Source: Owenia fusiformis
Lineage: Eukaryota > Annelida > Polychaeta > Sabellida > Oweniidae
Reading direction: 5' to 3'
DNA: 64,000 nucleotides
Assembly (NCBI GenBank): GCA_903813345.2
Contig: CAIIXF020000005.1
Span: forward strand, 14,699,375-14,763,374
This document shows, piece after piece, positions 12,655 through 26,400 of the stretch (position 1 is the stretch's first letter; each line of letters starts with the position of its first letter). A program made the translations under genes and the position numbers. The notes beneath the pieces are model-generated. The model did no database searches, had not been told where the DNA came from, and saw only the letters and a list, made by a program, of their open reading frames with translations.

Positions 12655-14239
12655 CAATCATCAATATGCCAAATCCCACTGAGACAAGAAAATGGGGAGC
12701 TGGGTATCTCCTTTTTTACATATTTCTGGCCAGATGTGTCATCTTTACTTTTGAAGTGTTACCAGGTAACACTAATTCAGTAGACAATCAAAAGACAGAT
12801 AAAGCCAAATCTTAGGCTCGTCAGGTTTTGCCTCCTGTATAGAGAGCATATATTATTAATCTTATCTGTTGACAATGTCAACAGAATGTTTTTGTTATTG
12901 TTATTTACCTCTTCACAAACACCCTTTTAATTCTTATGTCACCACCACAATATTGTTATAGTCTCCAACTTTTTTGTAGATGGTGTTTGGAGGTTGAACA
13001 GCGTTCGGCAGTTGGGATATGTAACAAATGGCAGGTAGTGACATATTGCATGTTAATACCTTGTTTAAGTATTGTCAGGGACAACATTTCTAAGGAAGTG
13101 AGCTAGTCAGGTTTTTGATTCATGCTCAGGAGCAGATTATTTATTGAAATATTTCCCATAGGAGAAAATCTGACTGGTTAACTTCCTTAAAGTAATTTTA
13201 TTATATAATAACAAAATAAAAAACTTTATTTTATATATTTATAAATGATCATAGATGTAATGAAGCTTTATTATATCAATATAAATAAAATACAGTCGAT
13301 GTAAACATATGAGTAATGTTCAAGTCGTAACCCTCTATTCTATAACTTAAACGCCTTTGTAAGGCGAACACTTTTTAGTACAATGACATATAGACTTTAA
13401 TACCTCTTTAAGTGGAACAACTCCTGAGTGGAAAACTTTTAAACCAAAAACTCTCCAATTGCATAGGTTTACTGCACTTACAAAAGTCAGGGATGAATAT
13501 TTGTGATTGACTAACAATGTTCATGTACAGATGTCAGGCCAGTATGGTACACAGCCTCCATATTAGGGAAGTAATGTTACACTGTTTTGAAGAATGGATA
13601 TAAAATGTGTAATATTATGGTCCCCTATGTAGTATTTTCACCTCACTGGGCTTATTTGCCCAATTGAGTATGAAGGTGAGAGAAAAATAGTTGTAATGAA
13701 GTCCCTGTTTTAACCAATTGAGAGGTGGACAACAATTTCAGGGGATCATATTTTATCACACGTTTATGTTCCAAATGCGTCTAATTTAACCTCTCCAGTA
13801 TAGCTACTTATGGAACAATGTCATATCTATGAACCTTACATCCAATAACATATAGTACAAAATACAGTCAACTATGATTTGGTTGCATACTTCTATTTCA
13901 AAGAAGTCACAAGTTCAATTCCCTTATAAGGGTGGGAATTCAGTCATATCAGTCTCTCATTATATTTTAGGACTATGTAGAGATATAAATTTGTTCCCTT
14001 TGGCACTTCCCTTTGGCAGTCTATATGATGTAACTGAGGGCCCATCTCATGAAGAATATCACTTATGAACATTTAGGAATTGATTCATGTGATATCATGA
14101 ATTTATGATCAAGTCATTTTGAGTCCTTATAAGGCTTGTGCGGAATACAAGATGGAAAACTCAAAACTGAGAATTAATGGCACGCAACATTCTCAATAAT
14201 TGTTTCATTTCCATTAAATAAAAAATCAAATAAATCTGC
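12655..14239. other. Intergenic region between converging RDH and EXOC4
   Basis: AT-rich with no exon recognised. Around 13330-13470 there are blocks such as AAGTGGAACAACTCCTGAGTGG. Similar blocks recur at about 51100-51180 and 61410-61570 and look like a decayed MITE family with TACAGTAAAA-type ends. Confidence 0.4.
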
Positions 14240-14245
14240 TTTATT
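14240..14245 (-). terminator. AATAAA directly abutting the EXOC4 stop codon
   Basis: On the minus strand the stop TAG is followed at once by AATAAA. If used, the 3' untranslated region would be only about 20-30 nt. More distal minus-strand AATAAA motifs exist (for example near 13200-13230), so use of this one is uncertain. Confidence 0.35.
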
Positions 14246-14407
14246 CTACACATGCTGTTCTCTGAGTATTTCTTTTAGTCTCTGTAATCGTGATTGGAGA
14301 ATATTTTGGTCACTTCCAGGTTGACTTCTGTGTAGTAGACTAAGGGCATTCATATATTCTAATTCTGTAAAGAGGCCTCCTTGTTCCATGATCAACCTCA
14401 AAATGTC
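14246..14407 (-). CDS. EXOC4: EXOC4 last coding exon
   Basis: Acceptor TTTCCAG precedes GAC. The exon contains [16 protein letters not shown] and a Leu/Arg-rich end, and stops at TAG (14248-14246). It is in phase with the exon at 18657-18768. The human tail beyond this point, about 14 residues, has no counterpart here. Confidence 0.95.
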   Translation of the reverse strand, partial: DILRLIMEQGGLFTELEYMNALSLLHRSQPGSDQNILQSRLQRLKEILREQHV

Positions 14408-17400
14408 CTGGAAATAAAAAAGCATCACATGTGTCACATTTTGAAATGTGGACAAGATTGTATACCCCAAAATAGCAGTAATTGCCTTTAGTGGGAGATT
14501 CAATATGGAAAATTGCAAGGTATTAACATTCATTGAAGCCACAATTTGTTTATAAATGGGCGATAATAATTAATGAAAGGGCTGATCTCTTGAGAGGTAG
14601 TTATTATAACATGTACTTCATTGGTTTAAATGGTTTCTTAGGACTATGCAGTATACATGTAGTGAAAATAACATGTACTTCATTGGTTTAAATGGTTTCT
14701 TAGGACTATGCAGTGTAGTGATAATAACATGTACTTCATTGGTTTAAATGGTTTCTTAGGACTATGCAGTATAGTGAAAATAACATGTACTTCATTGGTT
14801 TAAATGGTTTCTTAGGACTATGCAGTATAGTGAAAATAACATGTACTTCATTGGTTTAAATGGTTTCTTAGGACTATGCAGTGTAGTGATAATAACATGT
14901 ACTTCATTGGTTTAAATGGTTTCTTAGGACTATGCAGTGTAGTGATAATAACATGTACTTCATTGGTTTAAATGGTTTCTTAGGACTATGCAGTGTAGTG
15001 ATAATAACATGTACTTCATTGGTTTAAATGGTTTCTTAGGACTATGCAGTATAGTGAAAATAACATGTACTTCATTGGTTTAAATGGTTTCTTAGGACTA
15101 TGCAGTATAGTGAAAATAACATGTACTTCATTGGTTTAAATGGTTTCTTAGGACTATGCAGTGTAGTGATAATAACATGTACTTCATTGGTTTAAATGGT
15201 TTCTTAGGACTATGCAGTGTAGTGATAATAACATGTACTTCATTGGTTTAAATGGTTTCTTAGGACTATGCAGTGTAGTGATAATAACATGTACTTCATT
15301 GGTTTTAATGGTTTCTTAGAACTATGCAGTGTAGTGATAATAACATGTACTTCATTGGTTTAAATGGTTTCTTAGGACTATGCAGTGTAGTGATAATAAC
15401 ATGTACTTCATTGGTTTTAATGGTTTCTTAGGACTATGCAGTGTAGTGATAATAACATGTACTTCATTGGTTTAAATGGTTTCTTAGGACTATGCAGTGT
15501 AGTTATTATAACATGTACTTCATTGGTTTTAATGGTTTCTTAGGACTATGCAGTGTAGTGATAATAACATGTACTTCATTGGTTTAAATGGTTTCTTAGG
15601 ACTATGCAGTGTAGTGATAATAACATGTACTTCATTGGTTTTAATGGTTTCTTAGGACTATGCAGTGTAGTTATTATAACATGTACTTCATTGGTTTAAA
15701 TGGTTTCTTAGGACTATGCAGTGTAGCGATAATAACATGTACTTCATTAGTTTAAATGGTTTCTTAGGACTATGCAGTGTAGTTATTATAACATGTACTT
15801 CATTGGTTTAAATGGTTTCTTAGGACTATGCAGTGTAGTTATTATAACATGTACTTCATTGGTTTTAATGGTTTCTTAGGATTATCCAGTGTAGCAATAA
15901 TAACACGTACTTCATTGGTTTTAATGGTTTCTTAGGACTATCCAGTGTAGTTATTATAACATGTACTTCATTGGTTTAAATGGTTTCTTAGGACTATCCA
16001 GTGTAGCGGTAATAACATGTACTTCATTGGTTTTAATGGTTTCTTAGGACTATGCAGTATAGTTATTATAACATGTACTTCATTGGTTTTAATGGTTTCT
16101 TAGGACTATCCAGTGTAGTTATTATAACATGTACTTCATTAGTTTAAATGGTTTCTTAGGACTATCCAGTGAAGCGGTAATAACATGTACTTCATTGGTT
16201 TTAATGGTTTCTTAGGACTATGCAGTGTTGTTATTATAACATGTACTTCATTGGTTTAAATGGTTTCTTAGGACTATCCAGTGTAGCGATAATAACATGT
16301 ACTTCATTGGTTTTAATGGTTTCTTAGGACTATGCAGTGTAATTATTATAACATGTACTTCATTGGTTTTAATGGTTTCTTAGGACTATCCAGTGTAGCA
16401 ATAATAACATGTTCTTCATTGGTTTTAATGGTTTCTTAGGACTATGCAGTGTAGTTATTATAACATGTACTTCATTGGTTTAAATGGTTTCTTAGGACTA
16501 TCCAGTGTAGCGGTAATAACATGTACTTCATTGGTTTTAATGGTTTCTTAGGACTATGCAGTGTAGTTATTATAACATGTACTTCATTGGTTTTAATGGT
16601 TTCTTAGGACTATGCAGTGTAGTGATAATAACATGTACTTCATTGGTTTTAATGGTTTCTTAGGACTATGCAGTGTAGCGATAATAACATGTACTTCATT
16701 GGTTTTAATGGTTTCTTAGGACTATGCAGTGTAGCGATAATAACATGTACTTCATTGGTTTTAATGATTTCTTAGGACTATCCAGTGTAGTGATAATAAC
16801 ATGTTCTTCATTGGTTTTAATGGTTTCTTAGGAGTATGCAGTGTAGTGATAATAACATGTACTTCATTGGTTTAAATGGTTTCTTAGGACTATCCAGTGT
16901 AGTGATAATAATGTGTACTTCATTGGTTTTAATGGTTTCTTAGGACTATGCAGTGTAGTGATAATAACATGTACTTCATTGGTTTTAATGGTTTCTTAGG
17001 ACTATGCAGTGTAGTGATAATAACATGTACTTCATTGGTTTAAATGATTTCTTAGGACTATCCAGTGTAGTGATAATAACATGTACTTCATTGGTTTAAA
17101 TGATTTCTTAGGACTATCCAGTGTAGTGATAATAACATGTACTTCATTGGTTTAAATGATTTCTTAGGACTATCCAGTGTAGTGATAATAACATGTACTT
17201 CATTGGTTTTAATGGTTTCTTAGGACTATGCAGTGTAGTGATGATAACATGTACTTCATTGGTTTTAATGGTTTCTTAGGACTGTCCAGTGAAGCGATAA
17301 TTACATGTACTTCATTGGTTTTAATGGTTTCTTAGGACTATCCAGTGAAGCGATAATAACATGTACATGTAAAACCTGCGAACAGGGAATGCTCGTCGGA

Positions 17401-20400
17401 CTTGAGGAAAGTTTCCTTGTTCAGAGGTTTTCCCTATAGAGAGGGGCCGCACTTTCAGCAAACTCAGAATTGCCGAATAAGCATTTTTTGTATATATTTG
17501 GGCATTTATTGATTTTACCAATGCCGACTCCATACTTGGTTGCTAGACCTTGTTGTGACATCTTGGAAGATGTATGAAGGTCTCCCACCTCCCTCCTCTA
17601 GCTGAGGGTAAGGAGCATTCTCCCAATGTTGATTTTAGCCGCTGCTGCTGGCGTATGATGATGTCTAGTTGTTGTAATTGTTGATAGATTTGGCTCAACA
17701 TGACACATGTACTTATCTGTTTTCTCCATAAAACAATTGTGTCAATCCCTAGATTATCACAACTGATTTGATGTAATTATGTTTGTTGAAAGGAAGAATT
17801 AGTGTCATGATAATTAGTAACAAACAAATTAGTATTAGTTTTAAAATATATCAGGGTAATTAACAGTGGGTGGCACGCTACATCTTGAAAACAATTGGCT
17901 TATCTTAATCTCAATCATATTAATCCAAGCTTTTTAGAATCAGATATTGGCTTAAGACTTTCACACCTCTGAAAAATAATGGAATATACAGTGTCATCAA
18001 TATTCCATATTCCTTGTTCACAGGTGAATTTTCATAATTTGCACCAAAATAGTGTTCCTTGTTCCCTGTTCACAGGTTTTCCCTACAGAGACGGTCCGTT
18101 AACATGTAAGTCAATGGAAAAATATTTGGTTCTTTTGAAAAGCATTCCTTGTTCATAGGTTTTCCCTGCAGAGAGGTATTCCATCGGACAGGTTTTACTG
18201 TACTTAATTGGCTTTAATTTTTTTTTAGGACTATGCAGTGTAGTGATAATAACATGTACTTCATTGGTTTTAATGGTTTCTTAGGACTATGCAGTGTAGT
18301 GATAATAACATGTACTTCATTGGTTTTAATGGTTTCTTAGGACTATGCAGTGTAGTGATAATAACATGTACTTCATTGGTTTAAATGGTTTCTTAGGACT
18401 ATGCAGTGTAGTGATAATAACATGTACTTCATTGGTTTTAATGGTTTCTTAGGACTATGCAGTGTAGTGATAATAACAAGTACTTCATTGCTTTTAATGG
18501 TTTCTTAGGACTATGCAGTGTAGTGATAATAACATGTACTTCATTGGTTTTAATGGTTTCTTAGGACTATCCAGTGTAGTGATAATAACATGTACTTCAT
18601 TGGTTTAAATGGTTTCTTAGGACTATGCTGTAAAATAGACTTAAAGGTGCACTTACATCAGCTGTGAGATAAAGCAATTCGTAGTATTGTCGGGCATGGT
18701 CCAGGTCAGATTCACGCGACATTGTGATATTTGTCATATTCTGCTGCACGGCAAATATATTTCTACACCTATAATACAGGTACATGTATAAATTAATATC
18801 ATTACTCTGTTATGCATTCTAGCTTCTGATAATTGCATTTCTTTGCTCTTATAATATTTTCATTGTAGCCCTAAAGTTACGGCAAATTAAAGGACTTCTC
18901 AATTACCTCCGTAGCTCTACCTTAGCTCGTTAAACTGCCATTTCTCTGTTAGAGATCAATTCTTTTTTATTAATCAAACTGGATCTCATTACATTGGAAA
19001 CTTCATAAGACATTGAATGACTCTTCAAAATATGTCCCCCTGATAGTTCATTTTTTATATTACACCTGAAATAAATCATATTTTTCACAGTCATACTTAC
19101 ATTTTCTTGATTCCATTCTCATTAATACGTTTCAAGTATTGAGTACTATTTATGAGTATGGTGGACACTAAATGCCCCAGGCCTTCAAAGACATACCTAG
19201 AATGACCAATAACATACTAAGTATGAGTTAAGATGATAAAGGACCATTAAACAGTCCATGAGAAGTTCCACTTTCATACTTTCAGAAAAAATGCAACAAA
19301 TTGTGGAAATTTTAAAAAAATATTTTGATTTTGAACTATTTATTCAACAGTAAAATGTAAATATCCACATGAAGCTGAAAAATGTTACCCACTTCATTAG
19401 TGACTGGTAACTGTTATCATGAAAATTACATATAAATTCCCATCATGCAGAACTTCCTTAAATAGGCGAAAATAAAATATTGGCATATGATTACATAATC
19501 TTACTTGAATTTTTTAGGTTGTAGGCTCTGTGCCATAGCTTCCTCAATGCTGGTGAGGTCTCTGTTTAGTTTCAAAACATTTGAGTCAGGGTCCATGTCA
19601 TCTATGGCACCGCAGTAGTTTGACTAGAATAGAACAAGAAATATATAATTAAATGGTTCATATTGTTCGTTGGCTTAGTCAGAAATGAGGTTGATGAAGA
19701 ATTTTACATATTTTTTTCTTTTGGTTAAACTTTTTTTAAAGAAAACTGTGAAAATGGAACCAAATGATAGAATTTAATGGCCTTTTGCCCAAAAATTGCC
19801 TCATCAATTGATATTTTTACTACAAAATTTTAGATTCTGACTTTAATGCTGCTGTTAAGGCATGAAGTACCTCAACAGAGAAAATTACGGGGGTTTATCA
19901 CATGGCCTTGAATTTCATGTAATTTTTGATAAACCTCTTTATACTGAAAAATAGATAAAACAGGTGAAAAAGACACAATGTTACATGTTCATAAAATGAA
20001 TGATATACTGTGTATCATGAAAAGAACACCACACGAGGTCTACTTAAAAATCGGAAAGAATGACTTGCATAATAAGTGACCTCCTATAAAAGGAGTATAA
20101 TTAGGTAAAATGCATGCGGAACAGGGAAGGGGGGGGGGGTGAAATCAGGCTTATTCTAACTTGATCAAAGTAATGTATTTGTAAAGTTGCTTATTTTTTT
20201 ATTAACCAGCTTTGAGATTGATGCTATACTATATACCAGATCTAGCATCCCAAATCACCCTTAACAGAACCGTTTTATCCCATAGTACCAGAAATGAAGG
20301 TTCATATATGGGACAGAGCAAAGATACGGGTGCAGTAAACTGTATACTACAAATCTTTGTCAGTAGTCAGACTATGCTTCAATGAGTACAATTAAATCAT

Positions 20401-23400
20401 TTCTGATCACTCAAAATCTCTCATATTAAACTTCAAGGGGATCAACATGGATGAACAGGTTTCAACAAGCAGGATGATAAGAGGAAATGGGAAAATGAAG
20501 AACAATGAATGCTTGGCTCAAGTTGTGAGGTGGATTCAGTGGATGATACAAAAAAGTCCTAAGTTACTAACAAACTAAAGTGTTGAGGAAATATAAGAGA
20601 CTAGAGTGGCTAACAATAACTAAACACATGCAAAATGATAAAAGAAGGAACCAAGTTATGATTGAATAGAATAACACATTTCAATATAGTAATAGCCACC
20701 AGTTATTTGTTCAGTGCAATGTCATTATTGAAGGTCAAATTATGACAATGGCTGACCTAAGATACGACAGGACCTACAAGAAACTAAATGGGAAATGAAC
20801 TCTATAAGATTGACAAAGACACTTCTATAAGTAAACATGCAAAATCAAAGGTATAAAATGTAACAAATAGGCCAAGTACCTTTTTACCCTTGCTAAGCAT
20901 TTCCTGTGAAACATAGCATGATAGAAATAAAATTTTAAAAATCTAGATACAAGTAATATGGTTGCTACGGTAACTAGCATTCTACAACAATTGATTTTTC
21001 AATTATGGCATCTGTCCAAATGTCAAAAGTTCCAAAAATGTATATGTAGATTTTCAAAATAGGTGAATTTGAAAGGTGAAAAATGTCAGAAAAATGTGAA
21101 ATGAAACAATAATTTTAGGAGTACAACAATTTTAAGACATTAAAGATATAGGGGTTAGGCAAAATGTAAAAAAATAATCTTTTGAGATTTGGACACCATC
21201 CCTGAAAGACTCAAAATGGTAAGAAGTGCTCCATACAAAATGTGCTACTACATCATACATGGAATTTATACGAGGGGTGATCCAAAAGTCTTGGACGCCC
21301 CGCTATTACTTTGCTATTTTTTAATATAATTACATTAAACTTTCAGATAATAAAGATCAACATCTTAACAACTTTATGTATAAGTTTCAACAGAAAATGA
21401 TATATTTTAGCTACTTTTCTACATATCTTTTAATACTGGGTCCCTGCCACCTGGAACGGTATTTAAATATAGCAAATCACGTCACAACTGTTATAACATG
21501 GCAAATACTTTAGGTGCAGGTGCACAACCTAACACCAGCCATGATATGAAAGAATTTTCTATTTTAGTCGAGTGTCATCTGCCATCATCATCTTCACATA
21601 TTAAGACCTACTTTTCAACATATTTTCCACGAATTTGAACACATTTTCATACCACTTTACCAATGAATGGAAGACATTTATGAAACCGCCATTGCTTATG
21701 TGATACAAATGCTGCTGGAGTGCTACTCTAAACCTCATCATTCAATGAGTAAAAAACATTTTCTTTCAACCCTCCTTTCAACTTGGAGAAAATCACATGG
21801 AGCCATAGATAGACTGTATCATGCATATGGTAGCTGCTCAAGGTCAATAAATAATAGTGAAAATATCTTGTAGTATTCTTTGTTCCACTTTGATTTCTTT
21901 CGTGTTCTGCATTTCAGCAGCCATCTTGCAGGAAAAAATGATACCTGAATGAGGGTTGCTTGTCTGATGGCATTTTCTTAGAATTTGACATGTGCGGCCA
22001 TTGTCATATGTGACATTATAATTAAAACACAATTAATTGGTTGCCTAGTAATAAAGGAAGTAAACTAACATGGTTTAACATTCAAAATTCAAAGAAATAT
22101 AGTGGTCAAGACTTGCGAAACAAGTGAAATGGCGGTAACATTTAAGGCTGAAAGTTGCCATGTGCAAATACCGTTCCGGGTGGCAGGGTCCCTGTATTAA
22201 AAACTGTCTAGAAAACTATATAAAATATACCATTTTATATACCACTTTATTATTGGAAAGTTTAAAGTAATTTTATCAAAAACCAACAAAAATAGAGTAG
22301 GGCGTCCAAGACTTTTGGATCACCCCTCGTATGTACGCAGTGATTCAGATTTCACAAACATAGAACATGAAAAAAGCTGTGAAACCCCTTAACTACTAGC
22401 CATATTAAAAGGACAATACAAGATCTAAAAATATTAAGCCTTGTCAAAAATTCGTCAACTACATGTAGTAAGCAATAAAACAAGTTCCAAGATTTAAAAA
22501 GTACTAGCAATTTTTTCACTTTGAAAAGGCAATTAATTCCCCTTCTCCTCGTACATGATTGATTTTTTCAAGATTCAAGGTAAATATGCCCAAGTTTATT
22601 GTGTGAGTTACATATCATTATGAATTTAAAATATTTGGATGAGAACATCACTGCTTTTACCCTTTTGATATTCATAAAACATGAATTTAGTCAACACAGT
22701 GCAGAAACTAAATAATATTAAATACATAAAAATGTGCATTAGTGAATGAAAGTGTAGTGTGTTTAAAATAGATTCCACCATGTTATAAAAATTATTAAAA
22801 AGTGACACCACAACCATTGCTAACAAGTAATACACCATTAGATATACATGTAGTCCTGCACTCACCTGCTTAGCTACTGGCATTAGATAGTAGAAGCAAT
22901 GTACCCGGACCTCTAGATGTAGCACCAAAATACATACTTCAGATATCTCCTCAAAGTCCGTGGCAAGGGATAGCAGAGAACTGGAAAAACAAAATAACTT
23001 TTTTAACTTTTTATAACTTTCCCTTTCATATAAAGGAAAAGTAGTACATCACATTTTGTAATAATGGTATAATATTAAAATCTTGGACAACTGAAACAAT
23101 GGATTAAAAATTGAAATATGATATTTCAAATATTCCATTGTATTGTATTGAACAACAATAGAATCATATTTCATTTATTATTCAGTGTTATGTTTTTCAC
23201 TCCTATAAACATGAGCGGGGAATATTTAATGTTTTCCCATGGTGCATGTGAATGTGCACCTATGAAACGGAGAATATATTCCTTTGACAAATGATATTCA
23301 ATGGGGTAATAAAGCACTTTTTGTCAATTCTGACTGACCATACAACAGGTGGAATGAAAAGGAGGGAGTCTCATAATCTTTTATTAAATGTGAATTACTT

Positions 23401-26400
23401 TGGTATGGTCCCTTGTCAGGGAAAATGAAGTTAATATTGAATTACAAATCTGGTAGAGCTGATAGTGATATTCAAAGTTCCATTGTGGCTAGGAGGAAAC
23501 AAAACATAAACTTCCTTGAAGATAAGTAATTTCTCTATTGTGATGTTGTTGACTCACAGCCACTTAATTGATCTTGTGTTTACTAGTAAGACTCATTTCT
23601 TAAAAGAAGGCTTGAAATAATTTTAAAAATGTGATATTTTGTCAAAATGTCAAATAAAAAATAATTTGTCAGAGATCTGTTTTCCTTCTTGATTATTTCA
23701 TTTTCCTCAGTATTCAGTGTATTGAAGCTACTTTAGCAGCAAGCAACACTAAAGATGGCTCACAAAAGACATCTCCACAATTTAATGATCTTTTTATGTC
23801 TTGTTGTGACAAACAATGCGCAGATAACTGCAGAAAGATGCTTGCTCGGGAATCAGGCACCAAGCTGTACGTGTGAACCAGTTATCAACATTTCGCCATC
23901 AGCACCATCTACACCGCCAAGTCCAATTGACATTACAAATCTAACAAAATAGCTGACTAATTTGGAAGCTGCCCTAAACACTTCTCGTCAAGAAATAACA
24001 CAGCTGAACTCTGAACTGGCCACATTAAAAGCAGGTATGAAGAAAAAATGTGACTCAAATTTTATTTACATCTCCCCAGCATGAAAAGTTGAAAGTTTCC
24101 TTTGTAAATAATTGATATTCCTATAGGTCATAAAACTAGATTGGGTAGAGTGTCAGTTGTAACTAGGTACAATATTGACCATTATAATATACCTTATAAC
24201 AGCTTTAAGATTCCCGATAGAACGTTCATACATCTTGCATGTAGTCTGAGTTCAGCACATTTTCACACAATATCAAATATTTGAACCCCGAGTTCAGCAC
24301 AGTTTCACACAAAACCAAATATTTGAACCCTGAGTTCAGCACAGTTTCACACAATACCAAATATTTGAACCCCGAGTTCAGCACAGTTTCACACAATACC
24401 AAATATTTGAACCCCGAGTTCAGCACAGTTTCAAACAATACCAAATATAAACCTTTAACTCATACAAAAAACACTATATTTGTTTATTACAATTTAGCAC
24501 CGCAAGTGAATCACCCCAACAGTCACAATGAATCCGACTACAGTAACTACTATGATGAAATAGCCGAGGCAGCATGTACTGCAATGAATACAGCGGGTGG
24601 GTTCACTTATGCTGTCAGAAGAGAATGCCCAACTTCACGTACATGTAGTGTCATCTGCTCCAACCAAAGTCTTAGAGCCCAAGATGGACAAGTTGCAAGT
24701 AGAAGGTGAGAATAAATTCAATGCCCTGTGTGGGAATTACTCAGATGCGAGTAGGTAGTTACTAGTTTCGCCACCAGGTGGCTGATTCGGGGGAATTAAC
24801 ATGGCAGGGTATTACAAATTCCCTTAAACTTGAATATGCATCAGTTTTAGTGGTTCACTTTTCATATTACCTTTATGTATCTGATAGTTATACAAATTAA
24901 AATATGTCCAGTAAAAGAAAATATTATCTGCCCAAAAAAAAAAGATATTTCACTTTTTGTGGTTTTACAACATGGGGTCTATGGGGAATCTCCCCGACCT
25001 AGAAGTCACATTTTCAAAGAAAATTAAATTTTCAAAGTTGTTAAACTCTTTTGAAAACCACATTTCTATATGTAATTTTACATGTAAATTCCAAATATGA
25101 CATCAGTTTGACTAAATTGTGAATTTTTAATGACGTAAATCAAGATTATTTCTACTCGCATCTGGGATATTGAACCTAGTTTCCTTGTATCGACTGATGC
25201 TCTACCAATCGAGCTATAAAGACTCAAGCCACTACAGCTGGGCTGTAGTAGCAATTTGCTATCCAGGGTCATTACAATATGAAAGAATGAGTGCTAAATT
25301 GGAAAACTCGATGAAATATATGACAAATTTGGTGTCTCAATACACTACATGTTTACATTTCATTTTCCAGCATGATGTGTCTTTAAGATATTTATCTTTC
25401 ATTTTTCCTCCATGAGGTGTCTCAATGCCTTCCTTGTTTACATTTCATTTTCCAGCATGAGGTGTCTCAATGCCTTACATGTTTACAATAACAGGCCTCA
25501 GTTTGCACATGGTCATACTTCCGGAATAGAAAAGTTATCACTGAAGACCTACAGATACAACAGCTGTACTGGCAGTAGCTGTGGTCCTAACTATTGTTGC
25601 TGCAGAGCATAAGATGAAGAAGAGAACTCATATGATCATCAGACTCTAGTAAAAAGAAAGTATTTCCATAAGTCAACATGATTTAAAATCGAAGTTTATG
25701 CTTATAATGCTCATAAGTAATGTATTCTTTTATCAGGCCCGTAGCCAGGGGGGGGGGGGTTCGCAGGGTTCGGGCGAACCCCCCCTGGCCAAAAATTCTT
25801 TCAAAATCATGCAGTTTTTGACCATTTTGAGCACTTCTCTAGTGATTTTAGCCTAATTTGGGCCAAAATTGTCAAATGTGAACCCCCCCTGGAAATTTTG
25901 GAAAATCGAACCCCCCCTTGGCAAATCCTGGCTACGGGCCTGTTTATCATACATGAAGTAGAACCCCACAAATCAGGAGACCATTGTGCAATAATATATG
26001 GAAAACTATATTCATATTGTACATGAATGACAATTGTATATTTCAGATTATTTAGTTTTTTGTGCAATAAGCCTGTGTCCTCTTGTAATTTAAAGAATTT
26101 CAGCTGTGTTAATCTTATTGAAAATAACATGGCAGAGAAGCATTCAAATATAAGAGGCCAGACACTTTAATAAGCCAAACTAGGGGCAATCCAAGATATA
26201 CAAATGTCATTTATGTACAATAGAAATATATTTTCCATATATTTTTGCACAATGATCTTTTGATTTCTTATCTTTTAGGTTTTACTGACGCAATAAAACA
26301 ATGAAATTGGCTGTAGATGCAAGATGAATTTGCAAAAATTTGCAGTAGTGGAATATTTATACCTACTATTACCTACTAAATATCTGCATACTGTTGGTTG

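Larger units (their letters stand above)
23755..25612 (+). pseudogene. Secreted coiled-coil, Cys-rich protein gene with an in-frame TAG
   Basis: Exons 23755-24034, 24498-24705 and 25456-25612 join in phase into 214 codons. Residues 1-26 are a signal peptide (hydrophobic LMIFLCLVV). A short Cys/Pro/Ser-rich stretch follows, then a heptad-like coiled coil ([20 protein letters not shown]), then a C-terminal domain with [16 protein letters not shown] and GPNYCCC. The frame is interrupted once: codon 66 is TAG (23950-23952), directly before the coiled coil, with coding-like sequence on both sides. A single C-to-T change from CAG would explain it. So this is either a recent pseudogene, a segregating nonsense allele, or a truncated 65-residue product. 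Similar C-terminal domains exist in uncharacterised secreted proteins of marine invertebrates. The function is unknown. It lies in an EXOC4 intron on the opposite strand. Confidence 0.65.

Noticed and set aside
14597-17365. CRISPR-like array
   Set aside because: Units are contiguous with no unique spacers, and the locus is eukaryotic: a plain minisatellite.
21667-21873. 68-codon plus-strand frame
   Set aside because: It is antisense to the mariner transposase remnant on the minus strand.
24226-24709. 142-codon open frame joining the 42-bp repeat to exon 2
   Set aside because: Only the part from 24498 is exon. The repeat lies in the intron, as the acceptor at 24497 and the phase match with exon 1 show.
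25807-26130. 107-codon minus-strand frame
   Set aside because: Half of it is the MITE at 25734-25942; the rest has no recognisable protein pattern.
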